Shown: positions 22,024-35,084, counted from the stretch's first letter. The stretch is DNA of 64,000 bases from Tenodera sinensis (GCA_030765045.1 CM060964.1:140988868-141052867); one strand, 5' to 3'. Notes: generated by a model from the sequence alone, not told the origin. Made by a program: numbers and translations.

Positions 22024-25000
22024 TTTCAAATCCATAAAAAAAGAATTTACTGTGCAATACAACCAATCCCAACCCCTTCATGAGATGCCACTGAAAAATT
22101 GTGAAATATTATATGGAAGAACACCACTCTATCATTTAAGTAAAAAATAAAGAGAAGAAAAGGCTTAAAGAGAGAAGAGAAAGTGAAGTTGTCCATCTAG
22201 CTTAGAGACTGAACCAGGAGACAAAAGATAAAATGAAGTGAAATTCTAACTGCCTGAAGAGGTGCACACCATTTTAAATGAATGAAACTTGGAGGAGGTT
22301 AACAAATGTATATAATCTTTCTATGTCTCCTTGTCATGACTTGCTTGAATGATTTCTAAAAGAAAATAAGTTTGTACATATGGAAATAGTTTTTATTATC
22401 ATGGAAACTGTACAGTTTTAGTTGAACTATTTATTTCTAAGCAACCATTATTGCTATACACAACTGTTGCAGAATAAACATAATGTTCATTTAATCAAGC
22501 TTAAGTTACAAATGGCATTCTTAATTTCTTATGTGGGTTAGACCCAAAATGATTAAGGCATAATATGAATACAATGTAGTATTATTTACTAGTAATAACC
22601 TCATCAGTATTATAATAAAATTAGCAAACAATAGAATATTGGAAAAATAAATCTCCTCAGAATATCAAACCAGTCACACTAGCTATGTTGATGCTTTCGT
22701 ATCAAAAACAGATATAAATAAAGAAAACCCATTAAAATTCTTGAAAGAACAGCAGCATCTATTTCAAAGCATTCAGAATATACCAGGACAATGGTGTTAT
22801 CAAGCATAATACTGAAGAAGAATAATGTTAATTATGCCACAGAGAAGATAGTGTAGTTTAGACTCTATCAAGGCTTGGTAGGTATGTATTAGGTATGTGC
22901 AGCATGAGTCCACTATCATCACAAGAGTTCTGAGAAGTGTTAGTTCAAAGACTATTTATATTATAGAAGCTTTGACTGCTTACTGCTTTGCTGGGCTATT
23001 GATAAGTAAATGCACATGAAACTTAAGGAAGGAGCAATAAACTTCAAAGTGAACAGAATGTTTATTTAATTGTAATTATTTGTAATTCTTATTAGAGAAA
23101 ATTCTAGTTACTATTGCTATTCCATGTGTGAACATTCTCTCCAAATTCATTACAAGTGAATCAAGGAGGTATGAGGAAGAAGAGCAGTATGTTTTAAAGA
23201 GCTTCATTTACTGTAATGTTCAGTTAATAATTATAAACAAAAGAGATGGAATTCTTTTAAATTCTTGAAGCACATTTACAATGGTTTTATTGCCATCTTG
23301 TTTTTGCTATTACTGGAATTTCTTTATTATTGTATATTAATACCTTTCACATTATATTGCAGTGTGTAACTGTTCCAAATATGTGAAATTATTAATTCCA
23401 ATGGTCATATTCGCGGTCTTCACATACCAAGCCAGCATTTTCATTATCATTAATTAAACAGAACTTTAAACAGGTAGAAAATAGATAGATTTAATAGATA
23501 CATTTTATGTAGTATCTAACATAGATAATAAGGAAAAAATTGAGAGTGGATGATGTATATGAAATCCAATATTTCATGGCATTTTAACACAAATGAATAA
23601 TACTTCATAAGCTTAAGTGCCAATCTTGATTGAGGATCTGAATCTTAAAGACTTCTCCTTTAAATATGGTTATAATTTCATTATTATAAATAATTTATGT
23701 GCCTATGGTACTTAATATTAATGTATGCATAAATTATGTTATTGTAGCTGTGATGGGCCTGAAAGCAGTTTCCATGTGCTCTTTCTATAGCTCTCCAGTC
23801 TTACTGAGCATGACTTTTGGCATACCTATATTTTGCATGTTTAGCTGAGCAGGTGCATATATATTACTTCTTTATATCTGTTTTCCAAGTTAACACAATC
23901 TAGTTTACACATCTTTTGTTGACAGAAAATTATTATATATAGTTGTAGTTTACTTTAGCAGCCTTACCAGATTTCTAGTGTTTAAATATCAGGTTTTAAC
24001 TTCTTTCCTGAACTTTATTAACAATGTACATAATTATAATATATACAGATTTATTATTATAATCATATCATATCTACAGTGTGTAAATTATACAGACATG
24101 AGTGAAACATAAAACATGTTTCAGAGACAAATTATTAGGCTGTAATAGTCTTACTGAATGTAGTTTGGTCTCTGATTTACATTTTAGCACAAGAAATGTT
24201 AATAATTATTGCTTAGATGCAGTACAGAGGCTACCAGCTGTAAACAAATTACAAGAAGAGGAATAAGCTTGCCTTCACTTCCTACATAATCAACAGTAAA
24301 TTGTGTGCAGGAGTAAAGTATTATACTTATACTGAAAGTAAAAGAATCTGACTTGAGATCGCTTTTATATGTACTTGAAGCAAATGACAGGTCAGAATGT
24401 TTTGTAGAACTTTTTTAAGTCATAGAACAAATTGAAGCCATATATGATTTACACCTGTATGATAGAATATTCATTCAACATGTCACTTAATGAATAGAAA
24501 TATTTATGAAAACATCCAAGAAGATATTTATAAAATTCAAGAGCATATGTTACAAATAACCTATAGTTTCTTCTTATTTTCTTTCTAGAAACTACATATA
24601 GGTACAAGTCTACTTACATAAAGATATTACAATTATCCTCATATATTTGGCACAATGAATTCACTTCGGTACAACTTTGTTGTTCAAAGTTGTAGATAGA
24701 ATCTGATTAAAAGTATAATTGACTAAGTGGTTTCAATTATAATGCTTAAACATTTATACACTATACAGAGTAAGTAGTAAAATATTTCACTTTTGTTCTA
24801 AAAGAGGAGGAAATGCTATGATTTATTAGGTCCCAATGGATACAAAATTCCTTAAGATTCAGTATTTACAGACATGGTGAAGATCAATTTTACAATTTTT
24901 TGGTTTTGGTTCATGTAAAAAATAGAAAATGTAAGTTAATAATAGTTTTTAGTCTTTCTTATAAAACATTAAGGTTTTATTAGAATGAAACAACATTAAA

Positions 25001-26160
25001 AGAATATCATATTTCTTTACACATGCAAAGCTGATTTTCTTTCAGAAGGTACGTTTTTCCTTACACTTGAACAATGCTGAGTTTTCTTTACTGGAGCCCA
25101 TTGACCACACAGTTATCATTATATTTTGTCCCCAGAGTTGAACAGGTGACTCTGAACTTTAGAACTGGATCTTAAATATTATCACCATTCTGAGTTCACT
25201 ATCTGCCCAATACTTGACATTCATTATTGCCTCCAATATTCTAAGTCAAACATATTTTCCTACTTTAGAGATTACTTATAGGGCACTGAGAATTTTAGGG
25301 AGTTAAATGATTATTTATGATAAGTAAAAAGAAAATAGCTATTTTGAGCTCTAAGTTCAAATGAGCATGTGGTGTACTTACATGAATTAGAAATGTATTT
25401 ATCATGACCTGCAATCATAACAGGTTATATACACTGTATATAAAATACAAGTGGTATTCCAAAAGCAAAGTTTCTATTTGTGCTAGTATTTTGTAACAGG
25501 TGTAACAAATGAATTACATTAGCAATATTAAAAAATATCACATAGTATCCTTGTCTAAATGTTTGTCTAATTTACAAATATAAGATGTCACACCTGACTT
25601 GTTTGTTATCAAAGGATATAGCATCACTAGAAAGCACTGGCAGAGTCATGGTATTCCAAGTTTCATTACAAATAGAAAAACTTACGTGAACCTAAATGGT
25701 TCTTCTTAATCTTAACTATCAGACTGCCCAGCTTATAGCTAGTAATCCAAACAGAAGAGCTTTAAGCTTCTCAAAATCTATTCTAATGAATAACTAATCG
25801 GGGATGGAGCAGGGTGGAAGTCTTCCCTGGATGCGGGGTTCCAGGGGGTGCCAAACGACTGAAATGTTTGTTTTCCACCCATTTCAATTATATACCTATA
25901 TGGCTATGTGATGAATGACAACTGATTGCTAGTAATTACTTGAGTCAAGGATTAAACTTATTTTCCACAGTAAGAAACACTTTGATGGTTGTATTGATTT
26001 TGTGTGGAGCATAACACACCACATTATCAAAATTGACCGGCATACCTCAACCTTGGATGGAGTGCAGTTCACATTGTTGTCACCTTTTCATTGCTGTTGT
26101 GACAATGTACAACACAAAATCCAAGTCATCAGTTCTTTACATTACTGTGCAAGTGTGTAT
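22024..26160. other. 4-kb AT-rich region without recognisable gene
   Basis: Long AT-rich sequence with no open frame over 60 codons, no microsatellite and no transposon end that I can define. The only compositional oddity is a short GC-rich patch at about 25799-25860 with GGGGTTCCAGGGGGTGCC. It may be intronic or intergenic. Confidence 0.5.
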
Positions 26161-27141
26161 GAATGTATCAGTATGTCAAGGAAGCTATCTGGAGTAGTTA
26201 AAGAAAAAGGATGCAGGAAAGAGAAAAAGAGGATTGGCAAATCTCATCATTTATGTCAACTTAGGTGAAAAGAAAGTGAAATAAAATACAATAATATAAA
26301 TGGGGTGGTAGTTAAAGCTCATGTTGCTCTTTATTTAGAGACCTCTCATGTTAAGCATTCACTGAAACATCATAAATTGCCACCAGTGAAACCTGAAGAA
26401 TTAGGTACGTAAGCATTCAGTCTTATTTCACTGAATTCCATGGAGGCACAAAACAGCTAAATACACAGTTTTTACAGCATATATCCATGAAACATTATTT
26501 GTAATTTGTATTGTTGATAGTTAATATTTGCTTAGAAGTAAATAAAACTCAGCATAGAACTGAAACCACAATACCCCTATTCTTAATGTGTTACACGTAC
26601 TTTCTTATAAACCATAATTTTAGTTATTATATGGTATATGTGTTATACAAATACTCTGAAGAGTAAATTACAAATGAGTAAATTAGTGTTTTCAGCACCT
26701 ACAAGTTTAAATGTGCTGTTAGCTGATATTGGCTGATGAACTGCAAATGTGCAGATTTTAAATGGTTGATAGCAAAGGGATTTATAAGAAGCAGAAGAAG
26801 AAAGAAAGTCGATCATTTATTTATGGATTAGCTATGAAAGTGAGCTATAACAGGCAGAGAAAGTTGTGTGAGTGTGCCACATCACCTTCTTTTGTAGATG
26901 ATAGTGGAGCAAGAGAAGAAGCTGGTGTGGAAATATTGGAATGCATGTCTCCAGAAGGACGTGAAGCACAACTAACACTCAAGAGAACAAGCAAATGCTA
27001 ACAACTGTTGCAGAAGAAGATACTTAAAACTCAACTGCAGTAAAGGTAATAGAAACTTTGCAAATGGAAACAGTTGCTACTTCCACTCCGAATCTCTCTC
27101 ATGGTAAATATACTGTTAACTTTGATTTTAAGCATCTAGGG

Positions 27142-28005
27142 CAGGGGAAGAAAACTTTGGGCTGTGCGACGTATTTAAACGAAGAGCCAGCTTGTACATT
27201 CGTGTGACGTCAGGCGAGAGCAGTGTATTGCTATGCTGCCTAGATCAGCGGTGCTTGTGTTCAGTTCCCCGTGTTTCACACTAGTTTGAGACCAGGCTTC
27301 AAGATGCAGAAACATTGTCAACTACGTTTCAGGTCTTTGCGACCCCGTATTCATTGGATGTTAACAATGTTTCTAGCAGGTAGCAAATTGAATTGATAAA
27401 TTTACAGTGCGACGATTTGCTGAAGGACAAATATAAACACAAGGAAGACTTGACTGATTGTTATAAGAATGTTCCTCAAACCAGATTTCTGAGGTTACAT
27501 GCCCTTGTTGCACGGGTATTATGTATGTTTGGTTCTACGTATATGTGCGAACCATTCTTTTCGGTTATGAACCTTTCTAAGTCAAAATCCCGAAGCATAT
27601 TGTCAGATCACAATCTAACATGCAGTCTTCGGTTACAAATGTGCCATACATTATGCCCTAACATTGACAAACTAGTTAAAGAAAAGCAAAACGAGAAATG
27701 TCGGAAAATGTCCACCTAATTGTTCTGTATAGCTCTCCTCTTGCTCAGGCAAAATAGTTACACTTTCCATTCTATTGGCATTATAATATGACTGTTCACA
27801 TAAACTAGAATTTATATATATATGGCATAAAGCTGAAACGTAATTATTTATAATCTGTGACTATTCCATAATTGAAACAGTCAGCATTAAAATTATGATG
27901 TCCCGTATGCCATTTCCTCTTGCCCGCTGTGACGTCACACGTTCAACTGGCTTTCGCTGGGAGCATGTGAGCTGACGTCACAGCAGCATTACCTGTCTTC
28001 CCCTG
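27142..28005 (+). mobile_element. Deletion-derivative hAT (hAT-E1), perfect 8-bp TSD
   Basis: Ends CAGGGGAAGAAAAC and, reversed, CAGGGGAAGACAGG. ATCTAGGG lies directly outside both ends (27134-27141 and 28006-28013). At 864 bp it keeps only 5' untranslated sequence joined to the transposase C-terminus. It lies inside hAT-D. A second copy with the same internal join is at 52067-52632 in reverse orientation. Confidence 0.9.
27393..27719 (+). pseudogene. hAT dimerisation domain fragment (GTF2IRD2/SCAND3-type)
   Basis: A 108-codon open frame has LQCDDLLKDKYKH, FGSTYMCEPFFSVMNLSKSK, RSILSDHNLT and LRLQMCHTLCPNI. This is the C-terminal hAT dimerisation region of the transposase type that gave rise to vertebrate GTF2IRD2- and SCAND3-like genes. 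The N-terminal two thirds, including the catalytic core, are missing, so the element must have been moved by another copy's transposase. Confidence 0.8.
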
Positions 28006-28742
28006 ATCTAGGGACATGGCCAATGACAATTTTAGATTCAGAGAGGGGGTTTATTGTAGAGAAATTATTAAGTGAGGGTAAAGTGAAACCAAGTCTTAGT
28101 AATTCTCCAAGAGATCAAAGACACTTAGCAGAAGATTGGTTTTATAAATGCCTTTCCAGTGACAAAAAGTTTGTCAATCTTGGTTAGTACATGGTAATCG
28201 AAAAATGCTTTGTTCTCTATACCATGCAAACTGTTTTCTGATAAGTTTTTGAGCAGTGCCTTTCTACTATGGCTAAGAATGTAGGTCTGATGCAATGAAA
28301 ACAGTTGGATGAAAAAATTCTAGAACATGTAAGCTGGTCAAGTCACAATAAATGTCTTTGCTCTTGGAAAGAATTAGAAACACTGTTGAATAAAAGGGGA
28401 ATTGATAAAGAGCTGCAGAAACAAATATCACAAGAAGAAAGGCATTGGAAGTTACCTTTACATATCATTGTTGATGCTATCATGCATTTGGCCAAGCTAT
28501 CCTTTTCAAGCATTGGGTGAAAACTTTGACTTTGGTGATCCAAGAAGAGGGTAAGTTTTGATCACCATTGATTTATTGTCTTGTTACCAGCCCATGCTAC
28601 AAGAACACTTTAGCCATCATAAGAAAGGATAAGCAAGCTACTGGGTGATCAACTTAGAGCAGAACAGGTTTCATGACTCTTAGCCAGCCTGCAATGAAGC
28701 AGAAAGTTTTGATATGTGTTGAACTCTTGCAAATGTGGTATG

Positions 28743-31274
28743 CAGTGGCGGCTGGTGATGAGGGGCTGCAGTGCTGCAGCACCCCCAGGTGTTTCTGACT
28801 CAATGGCTCACCTTATGATTTGTAATACAGATTCGTATTCTGCTTTTAAAATAGTTTTAAATGTTGGGCCCATCGAGTTAAATGCAGTCTATTAGTATCG
28901 AAGTACTGCTTACAGCAGCTACTTCCTCCCGTGCAACTGGCGAAAGCATTTCCTCCCCTGGCACTGCCAGGCTAAAAGAGTTGACTCTCCACCCACATTC
29001 CTTCAGTTTCCTCCCCCTCCAGAACCACTGCATTACCTTTGGAACGAGCTGCAAAATATGCAGCTCTCAATGCTTAGAGAAGTCGGGAGTGAGCAGTTAG
29101 AGCGCTGTTTCATGTGTTCTAAGTGCGTGTAGTAACTACAATAGTGTCGCCAACAATTATTAATTCCATACAATATTTGCAGTCTATTCACTTCAGTACA
29201 TTAACATTAGAGGAAAAATGTGAAATTAAGCATCGCGGAAGGCCTACACCCATGCTAGACATTAAACAAACATCTACAAGCCGACAAAAAGAATATATGA
29301 GGAGTTTTAACAGCGAAGTGTACAAAAGTTTGGATGGTTGTCAGGCTGTGATATTAAAAATGCATTGTTTTGTTTCCCATGTATTTTGTTTGGTGGAGAC
29401 TCTAGTTGGACTCGGAAAGGTATAACTGATCTTAGAAAACTGCTTGAAAAGATCAATAAACATGCAAAATCTGAGAAACATTTAAACAACACTGTGAACT
29501 TGGTTATTTTGGGAAGAGAGTTTTAGTTCAGCTCATAAAGAAGCCATTGAATGCCATAATAACAACGTAAGGAAAAACAGAGAGGTGTTGTCAAGAATTA
29601 TCGATTGTATTATGTTTTGTGGAATCAATGAGCTGGCATTAAGAGGGCATAATGAAAACGCAGATTCCGACAATCAAGGTATATTTCTCGATTTGATCAA
29701 ATATACACATGAAATTGATTCATTGTTTAAGTCACATTTGGAGAGTTCTTCGCCTTTTAAAAGCTTATCAAAGGCAATTCAAAATGAGTTCCTTGAATAT
29801 ATGCTGGAAGTATGCAGAGAGGAAATTTTATCAGAGATTGAAGAAACTGAATTTGTCTCTATTCTTGCCAATGAAACCACAGACACTTCAGAAATATTTC
29901 TCCTTGTGATGGTTCTTTGTTATAATAACAAAGGAGGAAAAGCCATCAAGAGATTCTACGGCTTCTTCAACGCAACCGGTCAAGATGCCAATTCAGTATC
30001 AGAGTGCATACTTTCGCAGTTAGAAGTAATTCTTAAAAGCAAGAAAGATAAGCTGATTGGACAGAGTTACGATGGAGCAGCTGTGATGAGTGGTGTATTA
30101 AATGGGGTACAAGCAAAAATCATGGACTGCTACAAATATGCATATTTTGTACATTGCTATGCTCATCAATTCAATTTGATAATGGAAAAAGCAGCTAAAC
30201 AAAATATAAGGGCAGGGATATTTTTTGCTCACTTGTTTCTTCTCATGATCTCCATATAGGCAGTCTGTATTAGATGCATGTGTTTCAAAGAGAATTCCGT
30301 CAGCTGGGGCTACAAGATGGAATTTTAAAACAAGAATAGTAAATGTAGTCTATGAGAAGAAAGAGTCATTACTGGGATGTTTTCAGACTATAATGGAATC
30401 TGAAACATCAAACAACATTACAATAAATGAGGCCAGTGCCCTAATACATTTTCTTGAAGATTCTGAATTCAACTCCTGGCTCGCCTTTTCCATTTACTGA
30501 TGCCTCATGTAGACATTTTATACAACCAACTACAACATCGCCAATTAGATGCTTCTAAGGCACAAGACTGCATATCAAGGTTTTGGCATGCCATAGACTG
30601 TATGGAACAATGCAGAGGTGAGTAGAGAGGAATGCGAAGATAACACTCCAGCAAACGCTGCAAGGTTAATGGCAATCAGACATGGGTTGCGGCTGCGAAA
30701 GAACACCTAATTCCAGTTCATAGATCATCTGGTAGTATCTTCCACTCTATGTGAAGACAAATTTGAAAATTATCAAACTTTTCCTGAAAGTGACCTAAAT
30801 ATGTGTGTGAAGCTTTTCCCAGTGCTCAAGAAAGACAGACTGAAAAGGAACTCACTGTATTGTATCAGAGACCAGAATTCAGAAACATCGGTGGCGCTGT
30901 CAAGCTCTTGCAGTTTCTTCTATCTCAGAACTTACAAGCCTCGTTCTCAGAAGTTGTAAAATTACTGTGCATAGCTGTCACTATACAATGACAACTTCCG
31001 AACCAAAACGGTGCTTCTCATGTTTGAAAATGGTAAACTTGTACCTCAGAAAGAGGATGAGAAAAGAGAGGTTGACCACATTAGCTATGCTGTCTATTGA
31101 GAAGTCTGTGGTTAACAACATTCTGGACTTCAATAACAATGTGATTCAGAAGTTCATGACCTACAAGAGGAGGCGCATAGAACTAATCTACAAATAAGTT
31201 AAGATGCATTGTTAACAGTTCTTATAATTTTTGTATGCAGCACCCCTGCATTCAACGTCCATGAGCCGCCACAG
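28743..31274 (+). mobile_element. ZMYM1-type hAT (hAT-B), 8-bp TSD, inside element F
   Basis: Ends CAGTGGCGGCT at 28743 and, reversed, CTGTGGCGGCT at 31274. Octamers GTGGTATG (28735-28742) and GTGGCATG (31275-31282) match at 7 of 8. Length 2,532 bp. It is the youngest layer in a three-deep nest (B in F in D) and its coding region is the best preserved of the ZMYM1-type copies here. Confidence 0.9.
29200..31197 (+). pseudogene. hAT-B transposase (ZMYM1-like, DUF4371)
   Basis: The TTF-type zinc-finger region is at 29215-29526, with RQKEYMRSFNSEVYKS, CDIKNALFCFPCILFGGDSS and SEKHLNN across a frameshift at about 29335. The core frame at 29585-30259 has FCGINELALRGHNENADS, EFVSILANETTDTSE and GQSYDGAAVMSGVLNGVQ. 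The first catalytic Asp is replaced by Asn (NETTD), while YDGA keeps its Asp. YFVHCYAHQFNLIMEKAA follows. The last part (30265-31197) has SAGATRWNFK and ERLTTLAMLSIEKS in shifted frames and ends RRRIELIYK, almost the same ending as hAT-A. Four or more lesions make it inactive. Confidence 0.82.
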
Positions 31275-31369
31275 GTGGCATGTGTTTGTTAGTAGATGTA
31301 ATACAGTGCACATTATGAGAAATGCCTCTGTTCAGACACTGGTATTCTGTTCCCCCAAAAGTATTAATT

Positions 31370-32358
31370 CAAGGTTCACTCATCCACATAGAATCTGTCA
31401 ATGTCTTAAGAAGATTATTTCAAGAGAAATTTCCAGATCAAACTGCAATTCTTAGGTTAGTAAATAAATATGTGAAACAAGAAAATCTTCCCAATAAGAA
31501 ACATAAGAAGCCACATACAGTACTCACAGGAGAAACTCTAGATAACATTGGACATGCTCTGGAATGGTCTCCCTGAAAATAACTTTGACATGTTTTGCAG
31601 CAAATGGAAACTTCCTATTGCACTGTTCAAATAGCTGTAAAGTTACTCAAGTTGAAGGCTTATAAAATTACTGTAATGCAAGAGCTTAAAATGGGTGGCC
31701 CTGCATTAAGGATGGGACTTGAATCACATGCATCATGGTCAAATGGGCACTAACTTAATTTTCTTTTCGGATGAATCATGGTTCCACAGTTGGTATATTA
31801 ATATACAAAACAATTATTATTAGCATGCTGAGAAGCCTAACACCTTCACCAGTAACCCCTGCATGATTAAAAAATAGCAGTGCTGTGTACTATTAGTAGT
31901 GAGAGAATAATAGCTCCAATTTTTTTTAATGGAAACAATTAATAGTGAGAGGTATGTTTCAAACATTTTGTACCTTTGTTGGCATATCAACTGAGAGGGA
32001 AAGAAGTTATGTGACTTTCCAGCAGAACTCTGTGATGGAACATACTGCCAAATTCTGCTTTCAAGAAACCCATGAGGTGTTTGGAGATAGAGTTATCACT
32101 AACAATATATGACTCTACATTCCCCTGATTTAACCTCAGTGATTTTTGGTCAGAGGATTAAAAGAGAAAGTTTACAAAACAAATCCACACATTTTAGAGG
32201 AACTTAAAAATAACCTTTGCCAAGAAATTGCTGTCATTTCTCAAAAGGAAATGCAGTGTGTAATGGCCAATTTCCTAAGTAGGTACCGAAAATGCATGAA
32301 CAACAAGGAAAGGCACTTACATACAACATCTCCTGTCTTGATATATATATATGAGTAA
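31370..32358 (+). pseudogene. Tc1/mariner-superfamily transposase of element F
   Basis: A helix-turn-helix-like segment at 31376-31530 (IESVNVLRRLFQEKFPDQTA, KPHTVLTGETL) precedes a degraded middle with an ESHASWSNG stretch and FVGISTERERSYVTFQQ. A well-kept tail at 32146-32358 follows, with VRGLKEKVYKTNPHILEELK and QCVMANFLSRYRKCMNN. This tail is typical of insect IS630/Tc1/mariner DDE transposases. Multiple stops interrupt it. Confidence 0.7.
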
Positions 32359-33688
32359 TTTTATTTTTATATATTTATGTTTTGTTTTTTTGTTACAAAT
32401 ATCTTATGTAATAAACCATAGTATGTTTACTGCAGATGTGCTATCACCCACTCAGCATGCATAGCAAGCAGCACCACATGCTGGCTAAGAGCCATGAATC
32501 CTGTTCTGCTCTATGTTGATCATCCAAAACTGTTTGTGCAGTATCCAAAATGAGTTTTTAGAAATCATTACAACTAAAATAAGAGAACAAATACTGAGCA
32601 ATATAAGAGAGGCAAAATACTTTTCCATAATGTTTGACTGCACTTCTTAAATTAGCCACATGGAACAGATGCCTCAAATTATTGGATATTTAACATTTAA
32701 AGAAAGGGGTCCAGAAATGTGCAAGAGTTTGATTGACATCATCTGCAGTTAGTGAGAAACAATGAAAAAAATCAAAAGTGATGGTTTGAACTTAAAGAAT
32801 TGCAGATATCAGTCATACAACAATTGTGCTAGCATGGCCAGAAAGTATAATAGGGTTCAATCACATTTATAAGAAGACAATAATCTAGCATATTTTGTGC
32901 CATGTGCTGCCCATTCATTTGAATTTAGTTGGGAGTTAACACCATAAGCTTGTTGCATGAGGCAGAGTATTATTCCAGAACTTTAAACTGTCTTTATTCA
33001 TTCTTTGCATCACCCACTAATAGATGGAAAGCTTTGCTTAGATTCATATCTATAACTCTAGAGTTGCAGGGTGGTACTAGGTGGTCAACAAAGAGGGAAG
33101 CTGTGGTGGTAATCTACAAAGATCTTGAAGGGATAATTGATGCCCTGAATTGTTTGGCTTCCAGTAGGGAAATAAAAACGAGAAGATTACTATCTTTTAA
33201 ACAATATTATGACTTTATTTCATTACAGTTTTTTTTTTGGCACAAGGAACTAACTCAAATTGATACTACCAATAACATTTTTCAAAGAGAGGATATCACT
33301 GTTGGCTGATCTGTTAAATATATTAACAGACATCCAGGAGTTGGAGGTAGCTATAGAAAGTGGTGGCATGGGAGCCATAAGAGAAACTAAAGCTATAGCT
33401 GAAACCCATACTTTGGATCCCCAGTTCAAAGAGACCAGAAAGCAAAACAAGAAAAGAATGGTCCATGAAGTTTGTGCAGATGAAAGTTACGAATGTATAA
33501 CAGGGAAGGGGTATCATACGAACACTTTAGAGATAATTGATAGGATCATAAGTGAGCTGGGGAGCAGATTTCTTGCCTTACAAGACATCAATAAACTGTT
33601 TGGATTTTTGCATGGATCTCAGCTTCAGTCACTGACAAGATGAAGACTTCAAGTGCCCGACAGTGGAGATGCTAACACTTATAAGACT

Positions 33689-33900
33689 GAACGAGATGGC
33701 TCTGTGGTTATGTGTAAGGCTCACATTCAGGAGCTCATGGGTTTTATTCTTGTCGCCGACCTTCCTGAACCATGGGTTTTTTAGGGGGTTTTCGTGAGTT
33801 ACAAGGCGAATGCTGGGAAGGATAATTATATCCCCCAAATTTCCTGTTCCTCCATTTCGCTTCACCTTCCCTTCAATCCAGTGTTTCCAGGTCAGAAGTG
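33689..33900 (+). repeat. SINE-3-like tRNA-derived repeat inside hAT-D
   Basis: The head has GAGATGGCTCTGTGGTTATG (A-box-like) and a degraded B box near GGGTTTTATTC. It is followed by CGACCTTCCTGAACCATGGG and GGCGAATGCTGGGAAGG. This layout matches a tRNA-headed SINE. The hAT-D frame is interrupted here and resumes downstream. A TSD was not resolved. Confidence 0.5.
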
Positions 33901-34235
33901 TTGACAATGGAGAGCTAGTGCTGCTATGTGGGGGAGTCGAACTATAACTACTATTATTGATGAGTGGGTGGTCTTGTAGTTGCCAGGTCTGCTGGGGGAT
34001 GGGAGACCACTGTCAAAAGCCATGTAGCTGGTGACTACTTAGGCAAACCCAGACATTGAGATGAAGACTCTACAGCACATGTTAGGGACCGTCACAATGC
34101 ATTGCTACTCATTTGGGTTTCCTCAAGCCTGTAGTACACTCTCATTCCATTGCTTCCTCCCAGGGGTCTAACATACAATAGCCCGCTTGATACTCAGTAT
34201 GGAATTTCCTCCATACTAACTCAACTTCAGCATCT
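33901..34235. other. Unassigned insertion within hAT-D
   Basis: Sequence not colinear with the transposase; it contains GGGGGATGGGAGACCACTG and CTCATTTGGGTTTCC. It may be another short repeat or part of the SINE-3 insertion. Confidence 0.3.
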
Positions 34236-34438
34236 ATAAGAATGACCTTGTTAAGGATGAATTAATAGTAGAAGTCAGTAGTTTTAAATACCATGCCCTT
34301 GAGTTAGCACCGAATATGAAAACAGCCAATCCTCCCAGACTTTTGAACATGATTTATGAAAATAGCCTATAGGATGCATATGTCAAAGTGACATTGGCAA
34401 TAAGAATTCAACTCACTTTCCCGTTTCAGTGGCCTCTA

Positions 34439-34628
34439 CAGTTGGCAAGATCTAACCTGGCACTTGACAGCTAGCTGATTCACTCACCTGTGAACGAGAC
34501 TAGCACTATCTTGTCCAGTTGTGTTACAAACATATTGCACAACGATTAATCGGTTGGACGAGATAGCACTAGCCTCATTCGCAGATGAGTGAATGAGGTA
34601 ACTGTCAAGTGCCAGCTCTCACTGACTG
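34439..34628. mobile_element. 190-bp foldback MITE, TA target
   Basis: Arms at about 34458-34516 and 34556-34614 are inverted copies (about 59 bp each, roughly 85 percent identical). TA flanks both ends (34437-34438 and 34629-34630), and both ends start CAGT. It interrupts hAT-D between PVSVAS and ERSFSKF. Removing it restores the reading frame across this highly conserved hAT motif, which fixes the boundaries. Tc1/mariner-type MITE. Confidence 0.8.
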
Positions 34629-35084
34629 TAATGAAAGGAGTTTTAGTAAGTTTAAACTGATAAAAGCATACATAAGGAACACTACAGCACAATGACACCT
34701 GACAAATTTCAGCATCATGCGCGCTGAATATGAGCATGCTTCTAAGCTCTCATGTGATGATATAATAAGGTCATTTGCCTCAAAAAAGTTTCATAAAATT
34801 AAACTTCAGGAAATATAATTGAGTAAATTGTTTATAATACCTTCTTTCTCTTTTTTATATCTGTATTATGATATTAGTTATTGCACTACATCCTAGACTG
34901 ACAATTGTAAAATTGAGGCCATATTCTTCATTTTTTCAGGTACCTAATGCAAATTTCTTGCCTTTGTGTATTAACATCCTCCAGTGTAGTGTCATATCAG
35001 ATAATGAATTGATGAAATGGGTGAAGTGGTGCTCAAATGAGCCAGATTACCATAGAGCTTAAAGTTATCTGACATTCATCTTCT

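Larger units (their letters stand above)
28646..32522 (+). mobile_element. Tc1/mariner-type element (F) with 43-bp TIRs, split by hAT-B
   Basis: The left TIR begins TGATCAACTTAGAGCAGAAC at 28646. The right TIR, reversed from 32522, begins TGATCAACATAGAGCAGAAC. They match at about 40 of 43 positions. Removing hAT-B (28743-31274) leaves about 1.34 kb, a normal size for this superfamily. The transposase lies at 31370-32358. It sits in hAT-D, whose frame resumes at about 32530. I cannot define a clean TA duplication at the ends. Confidence 0.8.
26170..34830 (+). mobile_element. Old ZMYM1-type hAT (hAT-D) interrupted by at least five later insertions
   Basis: Coding remnants of one transposase occur in order on the plus strand and become colinear once later elements are removed. 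A possible start is MSRKLSGVVKEKG at about 26175. A TTF/DUF4371-type N-terminal part lies at 28080-28600 (LLNKRGIDKELQKQIS, IVDAIMHLAK, LITIDLLSCYQPMLQEH). The core at 32540-33650 has QNEFLEIITTKIREQI, KYFSIMFD, FVPCAAHSFE and LGSRFLALQDINKLFGFL. The C-terminal dimerisation region at 34240-34830 has VEVSSFKYHALELAP, LAIRIQLTFPVSVAS, ERSFSKFKLIK and EHASKLS. Many stops show it is old. Its own TIRs were not found. Confidence 0.72.
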
